From positions 37,321,850 through 37,385,849 of the forward strand of contig CM066991.1 in NCBI GenBank assembly GCA_033977485.1: a stretch of 64,000 nucleotides of DNA, given 5' to 3'. The notes beneath the pieces are model-generated. The model made no database searches and was not told the DNA's origin. It saw nothing but the letters and a program-made list of their open reading frames with translations. Below, in pieces: positions 11,566-22,505 of the stretch. Position 1 is the stretch's first letter; every line of letters begins with the position of its first letter. The stretch is from Hydrangea macrophylla (taxonomy: Eukaryota > Streptophyta > Magnoliopsida > Cornales > Hydrangeaceae). A program made the position numbers and the translations under genes.

Positions 11566-12760
11566 ATGGACCCCCGGGACCAGAGCGACGCGGTAGACCC
11601 GGTGGAAGAATTAGAAAGAGTAACGTTGAATCCTGAGTATCCTGACTACACGGTCAACATTGGTACCCTGCTAGAGCCCGACCTGAAGGAAAAACTGACT
11701 CAGTTCTTGAGGCAAAACCAGGACGTTTTCGCTTGGAGTCATGAGGATATGCCCGGGATTGACCCCCGGATAATATCCCATTGACATAATGTCTGTCCAG
11801 ATTGCCGGCCGGTGAAGCAAAAAAGGAGGGGCATGGCCCCCGAGAGACAGAAAGTAGTGAGTGAAGAGGTCGAGAAGCTCCTCAAAGCCCATTCCATATG
11901 AGAAGTCCACTACCCCAACTGGCTAGCCAATGTGGTACTTGTCAAGAAAAGAAGCAGGAAGTGGAGGATGTGCGTGGACTTCACCGACCTCAACAAGGCT
12001 TGCCCCATGGATTGCTATCTGCTACCCAAGATAGACCTCCTTGTGGATTTCACGGCAGGTCAGTCACTCCTCTCATTCATGGAAGCTTACTCGGGGTACA
12101 ACCAGATCAGCAAGTACCCCGGGGACGAAGAGAAGACAACCTTTACCACTAACCAGGGGACGTATTGCTACATGGTTATGCGATTTGGTCTCAAGAATGC
12201 CGGGGCCACCTACCAATGCCTGGTCAACTACATATTCAAGGACCTGATTGGAAAGTCTATGTAAGTATATATGGATGATCTACTGGTCAAGAGCCAAACG
12301 AGTCCGACCACCTTGAGCATCTGGCCGGGGCCTTCAGCATTTTGAGAAAATTCAGGATGAGGTTGAACCCGACCAAATGCACCATTGCCGTCTCGTCTGG
12401 GAAATTTTTGGGACATCTAGTTAGCAGATGGGGAATTGAGGCAAACCCTAAAAAGATCAAAGCCATCATCAACATTCGGTCGCCCAAATCAATGAAGGAG
12501 GTTCAGAGCCTAGCCAGACGGGTGGCCGCATTGAACAGATTTGTCTCCCAAGCTACCGACCGGTGCCTGCCATTCTTTAAAATCCTCCACAAGGCGTTCC
12601 AGTGGTCACAAGAGTATGAAGAGGCGTTCCAGGAACTCAAGAAGTACATGGCGTCCCCTCCTCTACTCTCAACACCAGCGCCGGGGGAAGAATTGTTTTT
12701 ATACTTGGCAGTGTCGCCATCAATTTTAGCTCTGCACTCATTCGGGAAGAGCACGGGATA
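11566..12760 (+). pseudogene. Reverse transcriptase region of E
   Basis: The upstream linker with 'FAWSHEDMPGIDP' is at 11730-11760, typical of plant Ty3 pol. RT motifs follow: 'WRMCVDFTDLNKACP' (about 11960-12005), 'FMEAYSGYNQI' (about 12080), 'FGLKNAGATYQ' (about 12185) and the catalytic 'YMDD' (about 12268-12280). A stop separates the last two (12262-12264), and the frame shifts before the thumb region (12342 onward, 'LNPTKC', 'KFLGHLVS'). Another indel near 12740 breaks the connection to RNase H. RT copies element RNA into cDNA. This copy is dead. Confidence 0.9.
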
Positions 12761-12769
12761 TAGTTCCCA

Positions 12770-13320
12770 GTGTACTATACTAGTCGGACGTTACAAGGCG
12801 CAGAGAGCAGATACTCCCGCATCGAAAAACTGGCTTTCGCTCTCGTCACCTCGTCCAGAAGGCTCCATCCGTACTTTCAGGCCATGTCATTGTGGTTCTC
12901 ACAGATCAACCTCTCCGCAGAATCCTCAACCGTCCAGACACGTCCGGGAGGCTCGTCAAGTGGGCTTTGGAGTTGGAAGAGTTTGAAGTGATCTACCGAC
13001 CCCAAACGGCCATCAAGGGACAAGCAGTAGCAGACTTTTTGGTTGAGTTACGTATCCCGAAGACCCGATTGAAGAGTCTGAGCTGTCGGCCTTACCACCT
13101 GGGTTACACTCTGATATTGCTACCTGGGTACTACACGTGGACGGTTCATCCAATCAGCAAGGCAGTGGGGCAGGAATCATCCTAACTACCCCCGACGACA
13201 TCCAGCTCGAGTATGCGTTAAGGTTTGGGTTCTGCGCCTCCAACAACGAAGCTGAATACGAAGCCCTATTGGTCGGATTGCAATTGGCCATTTCTATGAT
13301 TGAAGAATAGGTCCAGGGAT
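12770..13320 (+). pseudogene. RNase H regions of E, second domain truncated
   Basis: The first RNase H remnant spans 12770-13060 in two frames ('YTSRTLQGAESRYS', then 'LNRPDTSGRLVKWALELEEFEV'). A second, archaeal-type RNase H (a Tat hallmark) begins near 13130 with 'HVDGSSNQQGSGAG' and 'NNEAEYEALLVGL'. It stops at about 13305 and jumps straight into the integrase zinc-binding region. The C-terminal half of this domain and the usual linker are missing, so there is an internal deletion near 13310-13320. Confidence 0.8.
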
Positions 13321-14446
13321 AACAAAATAGCTATTGTAGAGGATAACGAAGGAGTCCGCTGTGTCCACCTTGCGCAAGTCCAAGCGATATTGTTTGAAAT
13401 CCACGAAGGAGTGTGCGAGAACCACATCGGAGGCCGGGTACTCTCCAGGAAGGCCCTATTACAAGGTTACTACTGGCCAACCATGGCCCAGGATTCCCAG
13501 GAATACGTTAGAAGGTATGACAAGTGTCAGAGATACTCTCCCATGATCAACTGACCGGGAGTGCTCCAGACACCAATCCATAGCCCTTGTCCATTCGCCT
13601 AGTGGGGTATTGACATTGTTGGTCCCCTGCCAATGGGCAAAGGATAGGTCAAGTTCGTCGTGATCGCTATTGATTATTGCACCAAGTGGGTAGAGGCCGA
13701 GCCCTTGGCAACAATAACCGAACGAAAAATGGAAAGCTTTATGGAAAGGAATATTCTCAGTAGGTTTAGCATTCCCCGGGTCCTGGTCAGCGATACCGGC
13801 ACATAATTCGACACCACTATCTTTAGGTAGTTCTGCTCGGGCTATAGGATACTAAATCATTACTCCTTCTCTGAGCACCCATAAGCCAATGGTTAAGCCG
13901 AGGTAACCAACCGGACAATCTTGTAGTCAATCAAAACAAGGCTTGAAGGTGCCAAAGGGTCATAGGTTGAAGAACTATAAACCCTCCTGTGGGGCTACCG
14001 CACTGCACCCTGAGCGAAAATAGGCGAGATGCCATTCTCTTTAACCTATGGATTCGCGGTGGTGGTCCCCACAGAGCTCGGGTTGTCTACATATCGGGTG
14101 GCTAACATCAGTGCGCCAGATAACGAAGAAGCTCTCAGGTCAGAACTGGATATGGTGGAGGAAAGAAGAGACCGAGCCTATCTAAAGGTGGCAGCCTACA
14201 AGCAACGGGTCTCATGATACTACAATAGCAAGGTGAAGCACCACAGTATTCAGGTCAGAGACCTCGTCCTTAAGGCAGTGAACCAGTCTACCCGGATCCC
14301 GAGTCATGGGAAATTGGGGGCAAACTGGGAAGGCCCATATAGAGTAACCCGGGTCAACCGACCGAGAACTTACTGGCTATATAGCATGGACGGGCACGAT
14401 CTCTCTCATCCTCGAAATGTGCAACACTTCCGCAAGTATTATCAGT
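13321..14446 (+). pseudogene. Integrase region of E
   Basis: The N-terminal zinc-binding part is at 13340-13550. The first Cys of the usual C-x2-C is replaced by Tyr (YDKC). Catalytic Asp 1 lies in 'GIDIVGPLP' (about 13600), Asp 2 in 'LVSDTGT' (about 13795) and Glu in 'AEVTNR' (about 13898). There are around ten in-frame stops between them. The last open part (14233-14446) ends in 'LSHPRNVQHFRKYY', the usual C-terminus of Tat pol. The enzyme would insert cDNA into chromosomes. It is inactive here. Confidence 0.9.
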
Positions 14447-15440
14447 AACACTTGGTTACGGGAATTTAGTATTGGTAGAGAAATTTGTTTTTGTAGCTCT
14501 AATTGAGCAAACGCTATAAATTTTTGTTTTTAAATAAAATTGAATATTTTATTTTGTAAATTTACTCTTGTTAGTACCTCGTGCAATACAAAAACACCTC
14601 GAGCTCTGAACCCAGGCAAAAAAGACCTCGGGCTCCAAACCCAGGCACAAAAAGACCTTGGGCTCTGAACCCAGGCACAAAAGGACCTACAACCGCCCAT
14701 GTTCCAGGTCAGTTTCCTACGGTCACTCCTCACCACGCCCCGCCTTCGCAGGATGTTCGGCGGGCAAGGGGATGCTAGACCTAAACAGGAAATTACATAA
14801 AGCTTCGCTTAGGTCCAGGCGACAACGGGGGCAAACCCCTAGGTGGCCGACGATGGCAAGCTTCAAAGGACCCTGCAACCACCCATGTTCCAGGTCGGTT
14901 TCCTATGGCCACTCACTCCTTCACTCCCACCTTAGCAAAATGCTTGGGGGGCAGGGGAATATTATGCCAAAACAGGAAATCACACCAGTCACTAAAAGAA
15001 CTTGGAAGATATTCCTAAGCACTTATATTGATCAGAGATAATATCCCGGACGGTAAAACAGGATACTCCTATAATACACCAGGACATCCCAGACGGTAAT
15101 GTTGGGTATTCCTATAATACACCGGGCATCTCAGATGCTAAACAGGATAAGTTCCTATGGCACACTGGGCTACTACCTTTAAAACAGGCCAAAGAGACTA
15201 GATGTTCTACTAGTTACGGCCCTAAACCATTTGCTAAGGCTGCGGTTAGGTCGGCTAAAAACCGAGTGTATACTAGCAATTAAAAACAGGCACAGTGCAG
15301 ATAAAAATGAAAATGAGCAGTAAATAGAAAGAAAGTTGACCTTGAGGGCCTTTTCATTAATGATTGAAAACTGTACAAAGCCTGGGGGGCATTTGTAGTA
15401 GCCTCCCCAACAAAGAAAAAACTACAATGATAAAAAAAAA
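14447..15440 (+). repeat. 3' non-coding region of E with several tandem repeats
   Basis: Three repeat sets are visible. A ~30-bp unit ('agacctcgggctccaaaccc') occurs about three times at 14595-14682. Two ~115-bp copies of a 'cccatgttccaggtc...aggaaat' block lie at about 14682-14800 and 14870-14990. A ~43-bp unit ('cctataatacaccaggacat') occurs about three times at 15040-15170. The AT-rich end, 15290-15440, precedes the stop of the antisense gene. Confidence 0.7.
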
Positions 15441-17481
15441 CTAGTTGTCTACAACAACCACTTCTCCCTTCTCCGCAGCCTGCTCTTCTACAGAGGGGTC
15501 CCTGGTTGGTGCAGTTTCAGCAGCGACCTCAGAGTCAGCCTGGCCCTCCTTCAAGTAACCGGACTCTGCCCAAGAGTAGCCGGACAGGTCCCAGTCAGGG
15601 TGGTCGGTAACAGCCCGCTTCGCCAGGTCAGCATAGCCCGTGAGGAACCCTGCCTCGAATTCTTCCTTAATATCCTTGGCTTCAGCCTCTTGAGTGGCAG
15701 TGAGCTCCGAAAGCGTGGCCGTTATGGCTGCCAAGTCCTTCTCGGCAGTAATCCTTCCGGCCTCCACGGCTGCAGCTTTCAACTTCGCAACCTTCCGGGC
15801 AGCCCACTCGATTGATAGAGAGTCGCGGGTCTCCCCAAGCTCCAGGGCAGCTGCCCTGGATTTTTCCTCCTCCACGGAGAGAGCAAACTCCGCGGACTCC
15901 CGGGCAGCGCTCTCCACGGACACGTCAGCCTCTGTAGCGGCCAACCTCTCAGTAACGCCGGGAAGGGTGGTCTCTGCCCCGGCCACAATACAGCTAATCT
16001 GCAAGAACAAGATAACGTCAGTATACGCATAGAAGAAAAGCTAATGTTCATGTTGCAAAGTGACTTACCATGTGGCTGATACTGTATAGTCAACCGATGA
16101 TGGCCTCGGGGATTAGCAGGGTAAATTTGTCAATTTGACTCTACAGTAGCCCAAGCCGGACCCTTTTGCGGATATCGTCCGCCTTCTCAACCGCCAGCCA
16201 TGAAGACACGAGCTGTGGCCTCCATGCTCGGGAAGGAGACCCCGGACGGTTTGGCTACCGGGGAAAGTGGTGAGGCGCAGTGATGGTTACGCCAGGTGCT
16301 GAGGCCGTAGCAGCCACCTTCTCTGCCCGAATACAGATTACCCGGGAGATCCTCTTGAGGGGCTGGCCCTCCGTGGGGTCTGGCTACTTCCTCTTCTAGC
16401 CAGCCCGGGCTATCAAGGCAGCCTCTTTTTCCTTCAAGGCTGCTGCACTCTTGGGAGCCATTTCTGCAAAACCAGAGAAGGGCAAATGAGAATTCAGCAA
16501 ATTACCAAATGAAAAGAAAACCGGACGGTTAAGAGATGGGATTTACCTGGAATGATCGCCGGGAAGATGGGAGCAATGAAGTGGTGCTGGGGCTCTTAGG
16601 AGATCTTCGGGCTTCCCGACTGAGTCAACACTTGATTGATGTCAGTTGGGTCCTCCACTAGAGAAAAGATCCTTGCTTGGAACTCGTCAGGAAGACTGGG
16701 TGAGTCAGCTGATCCCACTGCAAGGCAAACATACAAACGACTTAGTCAAGGCAAAATACGGAGACTAATCATGAAGGAAAAGTGTTTTGGGCTTACTCCT
16801 CAGCTTCCCCGCCAAGAAGGTCCTCAACTGTAAACCTGGCGCCTTTTCACACAGCCCCAGGGTGGACACTTGGAAGAAATTCTTCTCCCATCCTTTATTA
16901 TTGCTCAAGCAGTTTACTAATTTCTTTCGTCCTTGCCTAGCCCCGAGCGAGAAGAAGCCAGCCTCCCCGTGAGCTTGGAACGGCCGGTGAGTCCAAAAGA
17001 ACTCTTGTAGGGTGAGCTCATACCCGAGAACTTGAGGCCACAAAGAGATGGACCCTATCAGATTTCACCAACCGTTCGGGCGATGCCCGGGGGAGATCCC
17101 GAGGTAGATGAGCGCGCCCTGGACAACTTGATGGAGCGGCAGGCGAAGGCCTGCCATGAAGTCATCTTTGTACATAGTGACGAAGCCCGACTCGTGGAAG
17201 TGAGCTCCGCCATCATGGACAAAAAGAGAGAAGAAGCCGGGAATATCATATCTATCCCTGATCCGACCCAAATCAGGACTGCGCAGGGTGCTAATGATAG
17301 ACTCGTATGCAATGATGACTCCGGGACTATTCGGTACAGACATTTCATCGCCCGACCCCCGAGATGTTGAGGCCACAGGGGAATCCTGGTGCGTTTCCTC
17401 GTGAGATGCCCAAGCAGGTATTCTTCCCTCACTATGCTGATCAGAGGGGGCCATAGAGAGAGGGTCTAGGCTTGTACTCAA
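15441..17481 (-). pseudogene. Antisense four-exon gene in Tat element E
   Basis: Runs opposite to gag-pol. By reading GT-AG signals I place exons at 17481-16797, 16717-16547, 16463-16069 and 15998-15441. The acceptors (TTGCAG, TTTGCAG, TTCTTGCAG) and the donors GTAAGC, GTAAAT, GTAAGT are good. Exon 1 starts at ATG 17481. It encodes a region with 'RDRYDIPGFFSL', 'MYKDDFMAGLRLPLH' and 'LIYLGISP', resembling the N-terminus of the plant 'putative gypsy type transposon' family (PF04195, from memory). One in-frame TGA at 17067-17065 interrupts it before 'GSISLWPQVLGYEL'. The last exon is a long Ala/Glu-rich coiled coil (189 codons open) ending 'GEVVVVDN'. The role is unknown. Element F has a diverged copy with matching introns. 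Confidence 0.7.
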
Positions 17482-18371
17482 GGTCCCTGATCGCGACTGC
17501 TCGTCTTCCGATCGGGATGACGAGTTGAAGTCTTAGTGGCACATGCTTAAGTCTACGATGGACCTTTGAGGCAGAGGACAACCTAAAAATGGGTCAAGAA
17601 CTCCAAGCCTGATATACAAAGGAGGAAGATCTAACAACCTAAAGGCCAGGTTGTACAAGACTCTAGATGAAAGGTAACACTCTCTCAAGACTCTCTCGAG
17701 AACACCCGTTCGGTCTAACTGCTCTAACTTACCTCCAGATTGGAAGAAACGACAGAATCTAAAAAGAAAAAGTCTCATGCTCATTCTGACCAAAGTGGGT
17801 TCGCTCCCTCCAGCTTTCTTCTGAAAAGAAGAAGAGAATGAAGAACTGAAGACAGAAAGGAAGGACTTACAAGATTTAGCGCAGAAAAGGGGTCGGGAAT
17901 CTTGCTCAGGATCTTGTTTGCTCTCAAACCACTCGGTGAACTCTCACTTGGTAGCAGGAATTGAAGAAATGAGCAAGTGTTCCTTCTATAGGAGTAACGG
18001 GCGGTCTAGATCAATTAGATCCAACGGCTCAGGAGTTTTCCCGCCAGGAGCTGCTAGACAGCTGTCACCTCGGGATCACGAAAGGTCGCCTCAACATGCA
18101 CGCGCATTAATGCGCGTCGAGATGGTCTGGTTTCTACACAGCTATTCGATTACATCCGAACCGACTTTGCTGGATCCTTACCAGGCCAATTACTCCCTGA
18201 CACGTGGCAACACCACCGCTCAGGCTTCTCCCTACACCGGTCGGTTACTCTACTAGGGTGATCTGGGAGGTGGGCCCCCATCTCGAGCAGCATTCTCGGA
18301 GGATATTCGGACTGTTTCCAAGGAAATATTAATTTTCGATCCTCACCCGATGAAGCATCCAGTCAGTTCCG
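17482..18371. other. Non-coding region between antisense gene and 3' LTR of E
   Basis: This would hold the antisense gene's promoter and 5' leader. Short stretches match F (about 6190-7030), including 'gtcacctcgggatcacgaaaggtcgcct' versus 'gtcaccttgggcacatgaagcgatacct'. No open frame of note on either strand looks real. Confidence 0.5.
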
Positions 18372-18386
18372 AAAATGGGGGGCAGC
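18372..18386 (+). other. Polypurine tract of E
   Basis: 'aaaatggggggcagc' immediately upstream of the LTR start TGATATGCCC at 18387. Confidence 0.75.
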
Positions 18387-18955
18387 TGATATGCCCAAAA
18401 TAATCCAGCCATAAAATCGGTCTGCCAAGTCACCGAGAGGTGCTGGTTGCTTTAGTCAGGGCGCTAATAGCCGAGCAATCCCGAAGTGTTTGTTAGGATC
18501 ACGCGGTTCGTACCAATAGGCCGGCCATGAAAGACCGCGGCATCTCGTGGATCCGACCTATCCAGCAGCTTCCTAAACCAGCTATAAGTCTGCAAGATGG
18601 AATGTGGCAGTTTCCTAAACCACTTAGGAAACTCTCCCCAAATCATGCAAATCAATTGTAATTAGATTATGCTTCCTAATCCAATTAACTTACCATGTAA
18701 GGGTGGACTCTTGCATCTATAAAAGGGCCCACCTACCCTGTCTATAGGGATCCGAAAATAATTCTCTAGCTAACAAGCATACAACAGAGAACTCACCATT
18801 ATACACATATACCTGGCCGGTATTACTGGTAGTGCCATCCCTCTTTGTTGGCTCACCAGGCCCGCCGTGATCTGCTAATGAACGCGCACAGATGCAACTG
18901 TGGACGTAGGTCACCTAATTAACGAGACCGAACCACATACAAATTATTCTTGTCT
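18387..18955 (+). repeat. 3' LTR of E, truncated at its 3' end
   Basis: Matches 8633-9202 of the 5' LTR, including the inverted repeat (18609-18633) and TATA box (18718-18725). Similarity stops after 'ttcttgtctt'. The last ~45 bp present in the 5' LTR, ending in CATCATCA, are missing and sequence of element G follows. Confidence 0.85.
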
Positions 18956-19284
18956 TCTGCTCTATCATATAATGGGTGATCATTATTAAGCAAGTATCTA
19001 TGAGATGTTCCCTTTTGAGCGTAAACCAATGTGAGAATTGAGTTAAAGCTACAAGTTCTAGAGGTACAATAGTCCAAATAGCTCTAAACAAGGTTTGACA
19101 CACAGCTGTTAACTTCTTACACACACGGATACATGGATGCGATACATATGTTATATCAATCTTAATGGCATGAGGAGCATGTGAATTTCTTTTATGGATT
19201 GTGTGAGACTGATATGTCTTTATAGAGCTGAATTAGCAATTGATAGGGAGGGAGTGTTTAAAGTTGTTCTTTATCTTGTTGAAC

Positions 19285-19410
19285 TTAAATGTAGGAATTT
19301 TGTGGGTGTATTCACTGCAAACCCTCATGAGACAACACTCGTCTACTAGGGGGAACTTAGGGGTTTAACGGTTTATTGCATTCGCTAAATCCAACTGCGA
19401 TGCCTACAAA
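19285..19410 (+). other. Conserved 3' non-coding block, copy in G
   Basis: Shares 'gaattttgtgggt', 'aaaccctca.gagac.acactc' and 'gctaaat.caactgcgatgcc' with element A (minus strand, 25060-25190), and the later part with B (34494-34582). It lies about 140 bp upstream of the LTR. Confidence 0.75.
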
Positions 19411-19785
19411 AGTGAGTTAGTAATTATCTCTTTCTATTAGGTTAGCTTGTTTTAGTTTATTTTAATTTCTTTTAGTCGTTGTAGTATTAGTTTTGCTTGT
19501 TTGATTATCGCTACATCGCTAGGGACTAGCAATAAGCTAGTTAGGAGTTATGACAAGCGTGGTCATTTGTAAAATACAACCGCGTTAAAATAAGGAAATA
19601 TGCTGATATAGTTTACAATTCCCTGTTATATCTAAAATTTGTGCTATAATGCCAGTTTATAGACAATGTGACGAATCTATGATAAATTTGTGCAGATATG
19701 CTGTTGTGTTGTGTGCAGAAATGAATAATAGGATAAAAGGAAAGCTTGATTATAAGCAAGGCAATTCAAAGATGAAAAGTGGAGT

Positions 19786-19880
19786 TCGAGCGATAAAGAT
19801 TTCGATCGATCAAATCCAGTTCAAGCGCTCGAGTAATTCAAGGTTCAAGCGATCGAGTGAAGTTTGATCGATCAAACATG
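19786..19880. repeat. TCGATCGA palindromic word cluster (upstream) in LTR G
   Basis: Contains 'ttcgatcgatcaaa', 'caagcgctcgag', 'caagcgatcgag' and 'tttgatcgatcaaa'. It ends about 65 bp before the TATA box at 19946. Confidence 0.75.
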
Positions 19881-19945
19881 GTTTTATCAAAAACTTACGG
19901 GCATGCAACAGATGTATTGTAATAAACCCTAGTTTTAGGTTTCAG

Positions 19946-19953
19946 TATAAATA
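19946..19953 (+). promoter_or_regulatory. TATA box of LTR G
   Basis: TATAAATA in 'ttcagtataaatactt', at a position in the LTR comparable with those of A and B. Confidence 0.6.
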
Positions 19954-20372
19954 CTTGTTACAAACACATCCATAGGGATGCCCACCTTTTGTTTTTACAA
20001 TTTTCATAGAAAGAGATAGAGAGTTTGCTTTATTTATTGCAGGTTTGAAAGCTTGGATATTGGTTTTGTGATTGATTTCTAGTGATTTTAATCGAAGTTC
20101 AAGGTTTTAGGTTTCGTATTATAACTATTTATAGTTTGATGTTTGAGTCTCGTAGTATAATTTGTCATTGTTATAGTCTTGCATGATAGTTTAGTGTTAA
20201 ACTTTAGTTCTTAAGATTTTTATGATTAAAATACAACCAAACAAAACTTGAATGAATCTCTACATTTAAAACAAATATGTGACACTCCAGACCATGTTTG
20301 AGTAGTCCCAGAGTTGGGAGATGATGATGAAATAGTGATCTCCAGCCTCTGCCTTACAGTAGTATAAATCCT

Positions 20373-20500
20373 GCATTCGATCGATCGAAGTTAGTTCGAT
20401 CGATTAAAACAAATATATAGTCAAGCGATCGAAGACATTTCGATTGATTGAGAGATGATGGTGTTCGATCGATCGAAAGCGCATCATCGATCGAACCTTC
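20373..20500. repeat. TCGATCGA palindromic word cluster (downstream) in LTR G
   Basis: Five or six variants of 'gttcgatcgatcgaa' lie within 130 bp, in the part of the LTR downstream of the TATA box. Element A likewise has word clusters on both sides of its TATA box. Confidence 0.75.
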
Positions 20501-21151
20501 AGATTCTTGGGTTTATCCTTTGCAGTATTCCTAGACTTTTTGTTTTTGAGATTTGTTATCAAACTGTCCCTATATGCCTGGTTTGTCAAAATAATTTATT
20601 AACTTTAAACCATAGGGCATTTTTCTTCAATAACTTTTGCAAACCACTTTGAATGCTAACACCATTCAGAGTGCGAGTCTTGACTATTTTTTTAAACCAC
20701 CTTCATGTACTTTTGAATCAACTGTGATGATATAGTCTCGGCCATGAAAGGACTATTGAATCTTTATTTTTAGAAATTACGGAATACTGTAGAGAGACAT
20801 ACTCCATAGAGCTTTAATGTAATTGCATGGTAGATGGTTATGTCACTGTGGATTCGTGTGATCTCAACACTTCCCTTTTATAAAGAAAAATCATTTTCAA
20901 ATATCTCTTTAGTTAATTAGTTAATGAATAGTTTTATTTAGTCGTTTTATTTTAGTAGTTGTTAATCGTGGAACTTTGTGTTCTACATCCTATTTAAATA
21001 TAAGATTTTCATTTTCTTTTTGAGTATAATCTAAATAACTAGTTTAAAATCTTCTCTGTGGGATCGACCCAGTCTTATCCAGTACTACTTGCACGTCTAC
21101 CTACACTTGGGTATTGCACACAAAATATTTTTGTGTTAGTACGCCATAGCA

Positions 21152-21540
21152 GAATGGTACCAAAGAAAAGGAATCGGACTCTTTTAGACATGACTAGGTC
21201 GATGATGAGTTATTCTGAGTTACCACTATTCCTTTGGGGTTATGCTTTGGAACTCGCTGTACACATACTAAATCCAATACCAAGCAAATCTGTTCCTAGG
21301 ACACCACAAGAGATGTGGATTGGGCACAAGCCTTCTTTGCAACATCTCCGAATATGGGAGTGTCCGGCACATGTACTAAAAGGAAAGATTAGCAAGTTGG
21401 ATTCTAGATCGGAGGTGTGTTACTTTGTGGGGTATCCAAAGGGTACTTATGGATGGTATTTTTATGATCCAAGAGAACAGAAAGTGTTTGTTAGTACAAA
21501 TATTGTTTTCTTGGAAGTAGATTATATCTTAGAGAGATAG
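21152..21540 (+). pseudogene. Copia integrase C-terminal region
   Basis: The reading frame enters from LTR G, so its apparent start (21058) is not real. Recognisable copia integrase features are 'KRNRTLLDM', 'LPLFLWGYALELAVHILN' and the C-terminal GKGRR-like area 'SEVCYFVGYPKGTYGW'. The catalytic DDE positions lie upstream and are lost, so no enzyme could be made. A stop at 21538-21540 and a frameshift separate it from the RT part. Confidence 0.85.
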
Positions 21541-21578
21541 AAGGAAAGACCTCAGTCCCACCCGTAGTTGATAACGAT

Positions 21579-22505
21579 GTGAATCAAGAAAATACTACTT
21601 CTTCACCCATTTCCCTACCGATACCTCGTCGTAGTGGGAGGATTATCAGCCAGCCTGATAGATACATATTGTTAGGAGAATTTTTTGAAGCTGTTTCCAT
21701 AGAATCTGAATCTGATCCTTCCACATTCGAAGAGGCAGTGGCTGATGTCAACTCAGATCATTTGGTTAAAGCTAAAAAGGCTAAATTAGAATCTGTAGAT
21801 TCCAATCAGGTCTGGGATCTTGTAAAACTTTCAGCCAATATTAAACCCATTGGTTGTAAGTGGGTTTACAAGAGGAAAAGAGGATCTGATATAAAGGTTG
21901 AGATTTTTAAGGCAAGGCTTGTAGCGAAAGGTTATACTCAGAGGGAGGGCATTGACTATGAGGAAACCTTCTCGTCAGTAGCAATGTTCAAGTCAATTAG
22001 AGTACTCTTATCCATTGCTGCAGGCCTAAATTATGAGATCTAGTAGATGAATGTCAAGACTGTATTCTTGAATGGCAATCTTAAGGAGGACATCTATATA
22101 TAGCAACTACAAGGGTTTATAGCTGGTGGGAAAGAGAACTTGGTATGCAAGTTGCAAAAGTCCATTTATGGAATTAAGCAGGCATCCAAAAGTTGGAACA
22201 TACATATTGACCAAGCTGTTAAGTCGTTTGGTTTCATACAGAATCTGGATGAGCCTTATGCATACAAGAAGTATGAAGGGAAAGTGGTGGCTTTTCTTAT
22301 TATTTATGTTGATGACAATCTACTCATTGGGAATGATGTACTAGTATTGTCAACAGTTAAGGTTTGGCTAGCTAATACCTTCAATATGAAGGATCTAGGA
22401 GAGGCGAGCAATATCCTTGGGATAAAGCTCTTTCGAGATCGCAAGCAAAAGATGGTGGGATTATCTCAAGCTGGTTATATCGATCATGTGCTAACTAGGT
22501 TTTGA
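21579..22505 (+). pseudogene. Copia reverse transcriptase
   Basis: Opens with a linker containing 'RRSGRIISQPDR'. Copia RT motifs follow: 'KWVYKRKRG', 'FKARLVAKGYTQREGIDYEETFS' region (about 21890-21980), then 'KSIYGIKQASKSWN' (about 22160-22200) and the catalytic 'IIYVDDNLLIGND' (about 22298-22335). Stops near 22041, in 22042-22140 and at 22503-22505 break the domain. The active-site YVDD is intact but the gene is not. Confidence 0.9.

Larger units (their letters stand above)
8633..18955 (+). mobile_element. Decayed Tat-lineage Ty3/gypsy element (E)
   Basis: The order is 5' LTR, primer binding site, gag, protease, RT, RNase H, integrase, 3' non-coding region with an antisense gene, polypurine tract and 3' LTR. 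That order, a remnant of a second RNase H domain and the antisense gene point to the Tat lineage (Retand-like). Coding frames contain many stops and frameshifts, and the two LTRs differ visibly (roughly one base in ten by eye), so the insertion is old. The 3' LTR lacks its last ~45 bp, so no target duplication can be read. The 5' flank is GACTT (8628-8632), inside a satellite unit. Confidence 0.9.
18956..21122 (+). mobile_element. 3' end and LTR of an Athila-like element (G)
   Basis: 18956-19550 is non-coding 3' sequence. It contains a block shared with A and B (19285-19410) and ends in 'gggactagcaataagctag', the Athila-type stretch preceding the LTR. The LTR follows to about 21122. No gag or pol of this element is present, so it is a 3' remnant joined to the broken LTR of E. 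On the right it meets truncated copia sequence. Confidence 0.7.
19551..21122 (+). repeat. LTR of element G
   Basis: Starts TGACAAGCGTGG after the purine-poor 'ctagttaggagtta'. It ends near 'gtattgcacaca', with the Athila-style terminal sequence 'tctctgtgggatcgaccc' at 21052-21069. The exact right end (21118-21122) is uncertain. Only one copy is in the window. Confidence 0.65.

Noticed and set aside
11671..12754. Several minus-strand ORFs across E pol
   Set aside because: They overlap clear protease/RT/RNase H motifs on the plus strand and show no domain of their own.
15441..17481. Bacterial or organellar insertion
   Set aside because: GC content rises here, but splice signals, Tat context and the F homologue show it is part of the element.
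21058..21135. Start of the copia ORF at 21058
   Set aside because: The first ~26 codons come from the end of LTR G (Athila-style 'gatcgaccc' sequence). The copia similarity begins only near 21140.
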